Below, in pieces: positions 35,701-43,659 of a DNA stretch of 43,659 bases. The notes under the pieces are model-generated. The model was not told the origin of the DNA and searched no databases. It was given only the letters and a program-made list of their open reading frames with translations. The number at the start of each line of letters is the position of its first letter. The first letter of the stretch is position 1. Made by a program: the position numbers and the translations under genes. Source of the stretch: a virus; the IMG/VR virus record IMGVR_UViG_3300024261_000058, positions 1-43,659 of that record; one strand, 5' to 3'.

Positions 35701-37120
35701 GGAAATAGAAACTTACAACCCAATAATGAACAACATGCCTTCCTACTTACCTGAGAGGCTAAAGCGTGGAGACCCCTATCATCTGATAGCAAGTGGATAT
35801 GCTAGGCTGCCAGGAAAAGGTTACGAAGCATTAAACCCTGATGTCGCAGGGTTGGATCCTGAAGATTATCCTGATATTCATAAATACAAGATATTGGCTG
35901 ATGTAGCTCCTCAATCTAGACAAACTATCAGGCTAAGGCAAAAGCTGATGGAAAGGAAAATTGGAGGTGCCTTAACAGAGCATGAACAAGGTATTTTTGA
36001 TGACGTAACAGAATATCATCAAAAAAGATTAGCTGCGAATCGAGACGATATCTTTCATGAAAATGCAATTAAATTACCTTTTATTTCTGATGCTATTTCT
36101 GGTGGCTATTTAGGTGCAACAGAACTTTTGAGGCGCGGGTCTGCAGCAGTCGAAAATTTAATTCCAGGAGGGTTTAGACCTAGTTCAAAGCTATTAGGTC
36201 ACACCAGAGACAGTATAGAGACATACGAAATGGAAAGAGTTTACAATACAAGCAATTCTTTCTGGGATGCTCCTATTAGAGATTGGTTTCGTCCAGCTAT
36301 GTATTCAGCGGCAAACTTTTTAGGTTGGGACGGAAAGCCCTCTCATGTTAAAAAAAGAGAGGATGTCGATGCTCATTTTGATAAGTTGCAATTTATTAAA
36401 TATATGCGACTAGCCGAAACTGCAGAAAGTCCTAAAGATAAAAAACGATTTCTTGGTTTGGCTGCTAGGACGCGTTCAGGCGTAAACCCTGAAGGTGATG
36501 CTCTTTCTATGTATTTGGCCTTACCCACACAAGAAAAAAGATTCTTTGATGCTTTTGCGCACGCAACAGGCTCTGACAGAGAGCGCATTTTGGAATTAGT
36601 ACCCGAAGACCAGACACACCTGTATGAAGCTGTATGGAGTAGAATTGATTCTGGAGAAGACATTAGTATGTTGACTTCAGCAAAGCCCATTTTAAATGAA
36701 GAATATATGTATCAACGGTTTAGTGAAATTCAACAAGAAATGCAAATTGGACCAACACCAAAAGCTGATTGGATTGGATGGCATAAGGATGTTGATATAA
36801 ATGATATAAAGGTTAAATATATAGCTTCTTTGGGTGAAGATATTCATGACTACGATACGTGGAACTCACAGGTAAGGAATGCTTCACGAAAGCCCTATCT
36901 AGAAGGGTCAGAGATGTTTATGTATAATGGTTTTGGTCCTTCTAGACGGTCTTTAAGAAATGCAATAATAAGAGGATCAGCTACACAGCCTTTGAATTCT
37001 TCTGGATATATATTTAATACTTCTCAAGGTCATGATGATGTTAGTCGAGCGCACTTATCTTTTTCAGATAATCGCACTCAAGAGATGTCTTCTATGCTCT
37101 CACAAAACATAAGAGGATAG
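32723..37120 (+). CDS. Giant virion-type protein of 1465 residues
   Basis: A 1465-residue protein of unknown function. The N-terminus has a Gly/Ala segment (LGASLAPYVGGAAGAGYL, about 27-44), and further hydrophobic stretches occur near 366-385, 455-475 and 730-752, interspersed with soluble helical regions. A tryptophan-rich element, GRWWEAGGTPYGGGQTSYF, lies at 774-792, and a later patch reads YPDIHKYKILADVAPQS near 1053-1070. These two patches look like conserved signatures of large phage internal proteins, but I cannot name the family. Options are the tape measure protein, given the chaperone-like genes upstream, or an injected internal protein. It lacks the long uninterrupted coiled coil common in tape measures. 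Starts two bases after the preceding stop. Confidence 0.85.
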   Translation: MYTSQGPGGLYYSAATAEPEMHPLIELGASLAPYVGGAAGAGYLATQRYPNSEYTYFDTSLKTVRNVLNRFPMGFLNTFRLAELGSYKMTGAALGLEQAPSVADPNKMVRRQVFGEDLFNKETKRLFEETISRNEFESVRGNLEKGNYQFVFEMDEGQTGRGQLYVQELKEDWIKVTDPETLMDEQQRVKAPKEGTTRLVSRNVAGMHLVSSAETLDIVGPEDVRSVTNPVYTGTAQNVIGKVEKPNDFYRSNITGQQPKIGLVPSIEGPVQGAGNLKRRLAVPASYLSMGINRFNKLITATFNQMPVLGRTLEKVMDRTGFSLKTTPDTFYKQYLSLGLKATKIAGLYLGVRTVDHYREKFGLAGNLVASAGVSFGMMKVYEKVATQATEATRNKLGLISFGVQMLMPGFDQGIMEGIATTGVNLDIGRSYIGKYTGLSHIRRGIEGALPGFTNLTTGLYLGLGVAALSYSGFGNRYVESSTKGSLHFGQEIFKHVDDLLKGRFGFVAGGVGEKIQLPALPKDLIKGPLLDILYPTHANPSELFKKLNPFADKILELGAEDSRVVEYQKRLDKMLEGKNVNSLSSRDLKKLGGFFSSNEELIKSLYGETADIGFIKNEIADFEIKIAKLKSSEVYKATKVRNEVNESLLRRVYEINQRYTGEDILSKIGRRLEIFGAEVYHSFFGATMTGEIDIELGGKPTTKTVGGESILQTYEEVAKGLNASPIVKRFGALALGVTFLHQMMTGAFFGMMEDPDELKAMYSGDKLVEVKKGRWWEAGGTPYGGGQTSYFRPHAYHSFMTKAQERSVWGDETDEYSPLTKFFLKNFTYHLEEKNYHNRPYPLSGAAFEDVPVLGKLLSATIGRVIKPTKLMHEEELYREGPSGKEIAFLKGYGSNPSMGEQGPGVPTSPYSGMHTLGAIQYTFREIEGLTGYAKNVLQKVFTGREVLGTRQYLMQNSNMMDSTIESYWDKDLGGFGFLSEPIRRLFPRPRAEIETYNPIMNNMPSYLPERLKRGDPYHLIASGYARLPGKGYEALNPDVAGLDPEDYPDIHKYKILADVAPQSRQTIRLRQKLMERKIGGALTEHEQGIFDDVTEYHQKRLAANRDDIFHENAIKLPFISDAISGGYLGATELLRRGSAAVENLIPGGFRPSSKLLGHTRDSIETYEMERVYNTSNSFWDAPIRDWFRPAMYSAANFLGWDGKPSHVKKREDVDAHFDKLQFIKYMRLAETAESPKDKKRFLGLAARTRSGVNPEGDALSMYLALPTQEKRFFDAFAHATGSDRERILELVPEDQTHLYEAVWSRIDSGEDISMLTSAKPILNEEYMYQRFSEIQQEMQIGPTPKADWIGWHKDVDINDIKVKYIASLGEDIHDYDTWNSQVRNASRKPYLEGSEMFMYNGFGPSRRSLRNAIIRGSATQPLNSSGYIFNTSQGHDDVSRAHLSFSDNRTQEMSSMLSQNIRG

Positions 37121-37121
37121 T

Positions 37122-40100
37122 ATGAGTAACGATAAAAAAAGAAACGAAGTCCTTAAAGGCTTTACGACCGCATCACTATTAGGATATTTGGGATATAAAC
37201 ATATCGATGCTGATAGTATCGATTCGGTTAAAAAAGCTACAAAAACCATTACTGAACAGGCTGGTACAAAGTCTGAGATGCGCCAAGTTGGAGAAGATTT
37301 AAGAAGCAATGTCGATGTGTTGAAAGAATCAATGAATCGATCAAAAAAACTAGCTATTGATAATCTAAGAGAACGCTTTGCCAGTGAAATAGAAAGCTAT
37401 TTTCCTTCAGGAGATGACGGTATAAAAAACGTTGATGAGGCGAGGGCATTCTTCAGTGCATTGTTTGACGCAGTAAGAGAAGACGATATGATAATGTCTG
37501 GTAATGACACTGACATTGATGATGCAATAAGGCGAATGTATGATGCTGTAAGCGACTCTACAGGCAACAAAGTAGACGAAGTCCTAATGAATAAAGACAA
37601 GCAAACATTAACAAAGTTTTTTAGTGATAGTTTCTCTAGTAATGACGTAAGTTTAGAACGATTCGGAAAACATTATCAAAAATACATATCTAACATCGAG
37701 CTATTTGCTGATGCCAGTAGAAAATCAGAAGTATTCACTAGCATCCCTAATCAAAAGCATATAGAAAGCATGAACAATTTAGATGATTATTTTCATCAAA
37801 ACACAAACAGTAATCGTGGTGTAATAACAGACAGATTTGATCGTTTAAAAAAACGCTTTGGCAGAAGTACAGCCAACATAAACTTAAGAGCAATAGACGA
37901 GGGCGGTTCAACCGCCTCATTATATGCACAAGTAAAATTAAACAACAACAAAGTCTTTAACGTGCCTTTATTCTTGGGAACAGATGAGGTTGGAAATACT
38001 ATATATCGTGCAACAGAAGAATTAGGGGGATCGAGTTATGTTGCTCCAAACGATATTATACAAGCCAATAAGATACTTAGGGGTGCTAACCTTTCCTCAT
38101 CAAAATATACGACGCTAGCAGAAGCTAGAGCTGGCGGGGCAGTAGTAGATTTTAACACTTACATTTTTGAAGAGATACTGGCACTAAACCCTGGAAGGTT
38201 TGCTGGCTTGTCTCAACGAGAAATAAATGATTTGACAGCGTTTCAAAGGAACTTTGGACTAGACGCTCCAAGGACCATGAGCAATCAGTACTCTGGTCTC
38301 ATTTCCAGGAACTTGTATAGTAATTTAAAAGCTTCTCGAGCTATGCAATCCTCCAATGCAGTAGTAACAGGGATTGAAACATTTGGCTATGGACAACAAA
38401 AAGATGTAGTTAAAAATCTATTAGGGTTTTTTCAAGAAGAACTAGTAGGTGTTAATGCAGCCCAAACTATGACAGCAAGATACGATGATCCTTTCAATAA
38501 GGACCAAACAAAACTTTTTGGTAACATTGGAGTTCGAACAATTGGAGGACAAAGAGCTATAAATCCATTTAACGCTATTGAAGCCTATGGAAGATTAGAC
38601 AGAGCTTTACTTCCTCAAACTGCTCGTGAAGGGCAAATGTTTGGCCGCTATGAAGCAATAGAAGGCTTGGGTGGGACTGACGCTCGAGCAACTTTTGGAA
38701 AAGCCTATTTACCTATGGTCGCCAATGCACAGGCTGGACGACTTCTTGGCGTAAACGCACAAGGCGCCGGAAGTACTGTTGGGCTTAACTTAGCAGGTAT
38801 TTTCATAAAGGGAGACGCTGCAACAAAAACCTTGGGTCTGGCTGAAGGTGTTTCTTACTTTGGAGGGCGAGTAACCACTTCAACTTCTATGCCTAAGACA
38901 ATAGTTGAGTCAGGACTGGCTGATACTAAGTTAATGGAAGAGTTAACTGGCTATGCCAAAGGCCAGGGAAAAAAAGGTATTATGGTCGGAAGTGTTGCAG
39001 TTCCAGACAGTAGTCTTTACCACCATATAGGGGTTGATGAATTCTTTCAAAAATATGGTAATAGAGATGGCATCGCCTTGTTGGGTCATTTGGATTCTGA
39101 CTTTAGTGGTATAAAGAGACGTGCTGGGATGGAGGGATTTACACTTAGTTTAGTCGAGCACGGGGCTGGCAGTGGCAGAGATAAATTCTTTACTGTCGGT
39201 CAAATGAATAATGTTAATATGAATACCAAACTGTTTAGTTGGCTTGTAAAAGATACAACTTTGGAGTTAACGGACAGCGGACTAACACAAAAACTAAATG
39301 CTATAAATAGCACCTTAGGCACTAGTGTTGAACGCTCGTATTTTACTACTATGGGAGGAAATTTAAACAATACATTATTGTCAAGTACAGACCAGCTGAA
39401 AAAGTCGGTTTACAACTTAACCAGTGGTATTTTTGGTGCCTTGGAAATGGGTGGCGTAGAGAAGCAAGCTATACTGTCTGCTATGGACTCTAAGGTTAAG
39501 CAGGAAGCCGACTACATTAGTAGAATTAATAGTTTGTATGGAACGGGATATGGTTCGCTAAAAGAAGCATCAGTGTTGCATAGGCGTGGAGCTTATTTAG
39601 ATGCAGCAGTAGAAACTGCAGTAAAGGTAGGTCAAAACGTATTGGGAAATGAAGCTCTAGGTTATGTTTTGGGCAGCGTAGAGGAGCATGGATCACAATT
39701 TGGATATGCATATGCAGGAAGGCAGCCTGGCGAAGAAGGCTTGATGCAACAAAGACTTCAAAAGTTTGGCATAGGTGCTAATGACGCCTTCAACCAAGCG
39801 TTGCGGTCGAACTTTGTTTTTGCGGCTGGATATGGCACTACTGGTGGAGTGCATGCAGAACTGGGCAGAAACTTAGCTAGAGTTGAGCCTAGGTTTTTTA
39901 ACTACAACTATACTGCTCTACGAGCAAATTTTGGCTTGTCTGCAGACGAAGCCACAAAATATATGTCTTCTATGTTAGTTCGTCAAAAAGGTGTTGAAAG
40001 TAAAGCAAGCAGTTTGTTTGGAATGCATTTAAACATGATGTCTTTGTCATCTTTAAATGAACTCGACATGCAAAAAATGATTTCAGGTCTTGGTGATTTA

Positions 40101-43100
40101 CCGACTATGGGTGCCGACGATTTAAAAACCTTAATGAGCTTTGTACAAGGAGACGAAAAAGCGCTCTCTGGTTTCTTATCTAAGAACCAGAAAGGTCAGA
40201 TTTTAGATTTTGAAGATTTAATCAAAAATAAAGGCAATTTAAAATCAATCAAAGATCAACTTGGAGGAAGAAGTAAGATCTTCTTGCCTGGAGCTGAAAC
40301 TTTAGAGAACTTTACAGGATTTAAGATTAGAAATGCAGGACAATCTATTGGTATAGAAAGCGAATATAATCGTTACCTAACAGACCTGATATCCTCAATA
40401 TCAGGTCTCTCTGAAGCTCAAACCCCTGAGGAGTTCGACCAGCATTTAAGGGGTTTTGATACAAGTAAGCGATTACTGGGAGGTGTAGTTGGTAGCGGTA
40501 TACGGCAAAGTCTTTCGGGAGATATGTTAGGCTCAGGCTCCTATATGGGGTCTGGGTTTAAATTTGGTGCAAATGAAGCAGGGTCAACCTTATGGGAGAG
40601 CGGAAAAACTTCTCGGCAAGGCTTGCTTGATGCATTTAACCAGAAAAAAGGTTATGCCCTTTTCCTGGACGCGCAGGCTTTTATGGACGGAATGACTACT
40701 TACGATCAGGCCTTAACTAAAGAATTGAGAGCACAAGGTGTTGATGAAGCAAAAATCAAAGCTCGAGTCAAAGCAAGGACTGCTGAACGATTACAAGATT
40801 TTTTCTTTGGTATGTATGGTTCTGAAAAAACAGGGCCAACGGGCTTGGGGATGAGAAATCCGAACATATTTATTACTCACTTTTTACCTGGAGTGAGTTT
40901 GATGCGTTACGATTTTGCTCAAGGCAATCAAGATGCAATGTTTAAATATTTTAAAGAGTACCGAGGTGTTTTTCTAAATGAAGAAGGTGTGCGGGCTCAA
41001 GTAGATGCTCGTAGAAAAATGGTTACCGATAAAAGGCTAGCATTGTTTAACGCTAACAAGCAGAACAATTTAAATCTTGATTCGTATGAGAGATATGTTG
41101 CCGAAAGAAAACGTTTAATAGCAGCTAAAGAGAATGCTTATACGCGTCTTAGCGGAGACCTTGCAATTAATCCTGATGGAAGCCTTATTGAAGAAGAATA
41201 CACTTATAAAGACAAGGACGGGAAGGAAGTAAGAGGCACTAGAAAGAAACGAGTTGGAACGGCAGACCCTAAGATGAAAGCATCTATAGAAGAGGACGAG
41301 TTGTTTTTCAGGAAGCTGCGAGAAGATATTGACGCTAGAAATGCCAATCAAGGCGCCAAGAAAGCTCTTCTAGGCAATATAAGGGAAGCCACAAGCGATG
41401 AATTAACTAAAGTTGGTGCCATCAATTTGGCATTGAACAAAGGTGGAGCAGAGGACTTCTCTTCCCTTACGGGAAGAAGTTCTCAAATCTACTCAAATGC
41501 ATTGCATAGAAAACTAGAAATGGTTCGTGCAAGTACTATTAATAAGCATAAGACTGGTGACGTAATGCTTCGCTTGCATGAGGTTAGACTTGAAGCTATG
41601 CAGAGAATGCAAGACTTGGAGGCAAAGCTAGGTCAAAATCTTTCTTCTGAAGAAGAAACAAAAATACGGGCCGAAGTTCGTAAACTTGAAAAAGCTCGCG
41701 AGATAGCTACACACTTGTTAGAAAAAAAAGAAGCCGCAGGTCTAAACATCCCTTCTGGGAATGGCCGAGAGTTACGGAACAAGTATGCTCGTGACTTCTT
41801 TGTTAGTAATGATGGAAGGTTTAAGACTGATAAAAGCGATGCTGGCTACGAAGCAAGAGGCAAGGTTTCAGCAAGACAGTTATGGGCTACAGATTATACC
41901 TTAACTCGAGAAGGCGATCTTAAAGTTGCCAATTGGGAACTGAATCAAAGAGTTGCAGGGCTAGAGCTTAAAGAGGCTTACGACGATGTCGCTGGACGTG
42001 CTCCAAGGAATCCTGTTGAGTTTTTGCAAAGAGCAAAAACCATCAACGTTCTAAGAAGGCAATTAGAGATAGAGGCAATAAGTGGTAGCGTTACTAGCCT
42101 GGAATCAGAAGTAAGCAAGATAGACAAAGAAATAACAAAGTTGCGTGCTGAGCCTACGACCTCTGAGAATACAGCTAAAATAAAGGCGCTAGTTAAACAA
42201 AAAGCAACCGCAGAATCAGGAATCGCGGATGCAACTCTTCGCCTAGAAGGCGAGGATATGGACTATCGTAAGCATGGGGCAAATCTTACTAAGCTGCAAA
42301 GTGCTGAGGACATTAAGGGCCAAGCAGGACTGCGGAAGCAATTAGAGGATTTGCGGACCGTGAAGATTGAAACAGACGCAACAGGCGAAGAGTCTTCGAA
42401 ACATATGAATATTAACAAAAGGATAGCCGCTGAAGCATTGCATGACTACAGAGAGAGCAGACGTGTTCAAGGGCTCTCGACTCCAGAGTTAGATGGATTT
42501 TATGGAACCAACTCTGACCCCAAAAAAGGAATAATTCAGTACTTACAAGATAACGTAGGGGAAGGTAAGCCTCATCAAAGCGTAAGTAAAGCTACGTCAC
42601 ACTTAATAGGTGCATCATCTCCAGCAAGTGATTTCAGAGAAGTAATTTACAATCAGAACTTCTTTGATGATGAGGGGAAGTATATCGAAACGAAACCAGT
42701 TATAAAAACATTTAAAATGACTGAAAGAGCTGCGGAAAGATTGGATTTTTTAACTGCAGAATTAGAGAGCCTAAACGATACAACTTCACAAGCAGGGGTG
42801 AAAGCCCACAAGGATCAAAGTTTGTATAGACAAACTCTTGCTAAAAAAGATGCCATTTTAAAAGAAATGGATGATCTTGCAGCAAGCTCTCAAACTGAAG
42901 AAGAGTTTCGACAAGCGAATATAAAAGAGAACAACCTTAAAGACTTTGATCAAAGATCGGTGAAGCTCAGTCAGGCGGAAATGAATCAGATTTATGAAGA
43001 TCTTCCTGGTGAATATAAGAAGTCTTGGGAGGATTTGTCTGATGCAAGACAAGGCGAGTTGTTAAAAGATAAAAAAGCTTTTTCCGTTTTACAAAATCTT

Positions 43101-43659
43101 GAAGCGCACTTAGGGGAGGGCAGGATTGAATCATTCGAAGAATTACTTGAAAGTACAAAAGGTCGACATCTTGAAGAACTAATGGTTAATCGTGGAGGAG
43201 AAGACGTAAAAAGTACCGTGGGAGACGAGATCGATCGAATGTTCTTAGGGATGTTGCGACAACACTCAAGGTATGGTGAACATGGTGGTGGGCTTGTAAG
43301 GTTCCCTGAGATAAACATAGAAGCTACTATGTCTAATGCGACTGGAGAATCCTTGCGTTATGAAGGGCGTATGGATATGTCACGCTTCATGATTGGTGAC
43401 TTTGATGCAGATATATACCAAATATATCATGATACGAATCGTGCGCTGGGCAAAAGATTTCAGCAAAAGAATGCAAGTTTTCATGGCTTTTACCAAGCAG
43501 GGGCTGAATATTTATTCAACATGAAACTGCTGGGCGAAGGCATGGAGAAGTTCGGTGAAAGACTTGGAGTGTCGGGAATGACTTTTTCTGAATCGCTATT
43601 AGATGAATATAGCAAAGAAAAGATACTTAAAGACGTCGGGGGTATCGACGTTCAAGTTA
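37122..43659 (+). CDS. Giant protein of at least 2179 residues, RNA-polymerase-like motif near its end; open at right edge
   Basis: The ATG at 37122 has AGAGG upstream and opens a frame that I read codon by codon to the window edge without a stop, 2179 complete codons. The first 1300 residues are mixed, with Gly-rich patches; about 1300-2050 is dominated by charged helices and coiled coils. Near the end, R2060-F-P2062 is followed by SRFMIGDFDADIYQIYHD, with D2093, D2095 and D2097. This resembles the metal-binding loop of two-barrel RNA polymerases (NADFDGD in beta'; GDLDGD-x-Y in eukaryotic RdRP/QDE-1). The protein could be a virion RNA polymerase, or a tape measure or internal protein with a chance match. 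The rest of the gene lies beyond the window. Confidence 0.85.
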   Translation, partial: MSNDKKRNEVLKGFTTASLLGYLGYKHIDADSIDSVKKATKTITEQAGTKSEMRQVGEDLRSNVDVLKESMNRSKKLAIDNLRERFASEIESYFPSGDDGIKNVDEARAFFSALFDAVREDDMIMSGNDTDIDDAIRRMYDAVSDSTGNKVDEVLMNKDKQTLTKFFSDSFSSNDVSLERFGKHYQKYISNIELFADASRKSEVFTSIPNQKHIESMNNLDDYFHQNTNSNRGVITDRFDRLKKRFGRSTANINLRAIDEGGSTASLYAQVKLNNNKVFNVPLFLGTDEVGNTIYRATEELGGSSYVAPNDIIQANKILRGANLSSSKYTTLAEARAGGAVVDFNTYIFEEILALNPGRFAGLSQREINDLTAFQRNFGLDAPRTMSNQYSGLISRNLYSNLKASRAMQSSNAVVTGIETFGYGQQKDVVKNLLGFFQEELVGVNAAQTMTARYDDPFNKDQTKLFGNIGVRTIGGQRAINPFNAIEAYGRLDRALLPQTAREGQMFGRYEAIEGLGGTDARATFGKAYLPMVANAQAGRLLGVNAQGAGSTVGLNLAGIFIKGDAATKTLGLAEGVSYFGGRVTTSTSMPKTIVESGLADTKLMEELTGYAKGQGKKGIMVGSVAVPDSSLYHHIGVDEFFQKYGNRDGIALLGHLDSDFSGIKRRAGMEGFTLSLVEHGAGSGRDKFFTVGQMNNVNMNTKLFSWLVKDTTLELTDSGLTQKLNAINSTLGTSVERSYFTTMGGNLNNTLLSSTDQLKKSVYNLTSGIFGALEMGGVEKQAILSAMDSKVKQEADYISRINSLYGTGYGSLKEASVLHRRGAYLDAAVETAVKVGQNVLGNEALGYVLGSVEEHGSQFGYAYAGRQPGEEGLMQQRLQKFGIGANDAFNQALRSNFVFAAGYGTTGGVHAELGRNLARVEPRFFNYNYTALRANFGLSADEATKYMSSMLVRQKGVESKASSLFGMHLNMMSLSSLNELDMQKMISGLGDLPTMGADDLKTLMSFVQGDEKALSGFLSKNQKGQILDFEDLIKNKGNLKSIKDQLGGRSKIFLPGAETLENFTGFKIRNAGQSIGIESEYNRYLTDLISSISGLSEAQTPEEFDQHLRGFDTSKRLLGGVVGSGIRQSLSGDMLGSGSYMGSGFKFGANEAGSTLWESGKTSRQGLLDAFNQKKGYALFLDAQAFMDGMTTYDQALTKELRAQGVDEAKIKARVKARTAERLQDFFFGMYGSEKTGPTGLGMRNPNIFITHFLPGVSLMRYDFAQGNQDAMFKYFKEYRGVFLNEEGVRAQVDARRKMVTDKRLALFNANKQNNLNLDSYERYVAERKRLIAAKENAYTRLSGDLAINPDGSLIEEEYTYKDKDGKEVRGTRKKRVGTADPKMKASIEEDELFFRKLREDIDARNANQGAKKALLGNIREATSDELTKVGAINLALNKGGAEDFSSLTGRSSQIYSNALHRKLEMVRASTINKHKTGDVMLRLHEVRLEAMQRMQDLEAKLGQNLSSEEETKIRAEVRKLEKAREIATHLLEKKEAAGLNIPSGNGRELRNKYARDFFVSNDGRFKTDKSDAGYEARGKVSARQLWATDYTLTREGDLKVANWELNQRVAGLELKEAYDDVAGRAPRNPVEFLQRAKTINVLRRQLEIEAISGSVTSLESEVSKIDKEITKLRAEPTTSENTAKIKALVKQKATAESGIADATLRLEGEDMDYRKHGANLTKLQSAEDIKGQAGLRKQLEDLRTVKIETDATGEESSKHMNINKRIAAEALHDYRESRRVQGLSTPELDGFYGTNSDPKKGIIQYLQDNVGEGKPHQSVSKATSHLIGASSPASDFREVIYNQNFFDDEGKYIETKPVIKTFKMTERAAERLDFLTAELESLNDTTSQAGVKAHKDQSLYRQTLAKKDAILKEMDDLAASSQTEEEFRQANIKENNLKDFDQRSVKLSQAEMNQIYEDLPGEYKKSWEDLSDARQGELLKDKKAFSVLQNLEAHLGEGRIESFEELLESTKGRHLEELMVNRGGEDVKSTVGDEIDRMFLGMLRQHSRYGEHGGGLVRFPEINIEATMSNATGESLRYEGRMDMSRFMIGDFDADIYQIYHDTNRALGKRFQQKNASFHGFYQAGAEYLFNMKLLGEGMEKFGERLGVSGMTFSESLLDEYSKEKILKDVGGIDVQV
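40382..40408. repeat. Perfect 11-base inverted repeat inside the giant gene
   Basis: AGACCTGATAT (40382-40392) and ATATCAGGTCT (40398-40408) are exact reverse complements around CCTCA. An eight-base pair, AAACCCCT (40420-40427) with AGGGGTTT (40449-40456), follows at once. No T run follows the first hairpin. A protein-binding site or mRNA structure is possible. Confidence 0.6.

Overview
The window is the virion-structure and DNA-packaging region of a large tailed phage with a contractile tail (myovirus morphology). The evidence is a recognisable large terminase, portal, HK97-type major capsid protein, prohead protease, tail sheath and tube-like proteins, all on the + strand, tightly packed and often joined by ATGA or TAATG overlaps. 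Ribosome-binding sites are of the AGGAG type, so the host is a bacterium, which I cannot identify. The DNA is moderately AT-rich. I saw no integrase, tRNA, rRNA, CRISPR array or insertion sequence.

Layout. Positions 1-330 hold the 5' part of a minus-strand ParB-like gene, and 331-421 is a divergent spacer. From 422 to 17680 runs one gene block: a four-cysteine protein (possible small terminase), a 1253-residue protein joining a DEDD exonuclease to a staphylococcal-type nuclease, a glycine-zipper membrane-type protein, the large terminase, a second glycine-zipper protein, several small unknowns, a 769-residue helical protein, a 1096-residue protein with an Amidase_2 peptidoglycan hydrolase domain, and the portal. 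From 17728 to 22460 come the prohead protease with a scaffold-like C-terminus (and a likely internal start for a separate scaffold), a capsid-associated protein and the major capsid protein, closed by a strong terminator. From 22568 to 26204 come Ig-like, connector, closure and tail-terminator type proteins. From 26231 to 31231 come the sheath and three related tube-type proteins, interrupted by a terminator that overlaps a promoter-like sequence. From 31270 to 32720 are two tail-assembly-chaperone-like genes, followed by two giant genes: 1465 residues, and an open frame of at least 2179 residues that runs off the right edge.

How the parts fit. Terminase and portal package DNA. Protease, scaffold and capsid protein build the head. 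Connector, closure, sheath and tube build the tail. The nuclease fusion, the glycine-zipper proteins, the amidase and the two giant proteins look like virion cargo for crossing the envelope and acting in the host just after injection; this is inference. The most interesting signal is near the right edge. The last giant protein carries a DFDAD motif placed 33 residues after an R-x-P motif, close to the spacing in the catalytic barrel of multisubunit-type RNA polymerases (bacterial beta', and the QDE-1/YonO-like single-chain enzymes). This raises the possibility of a virion-packaged RNA polymerase. No database search or structure prediction was possible here.
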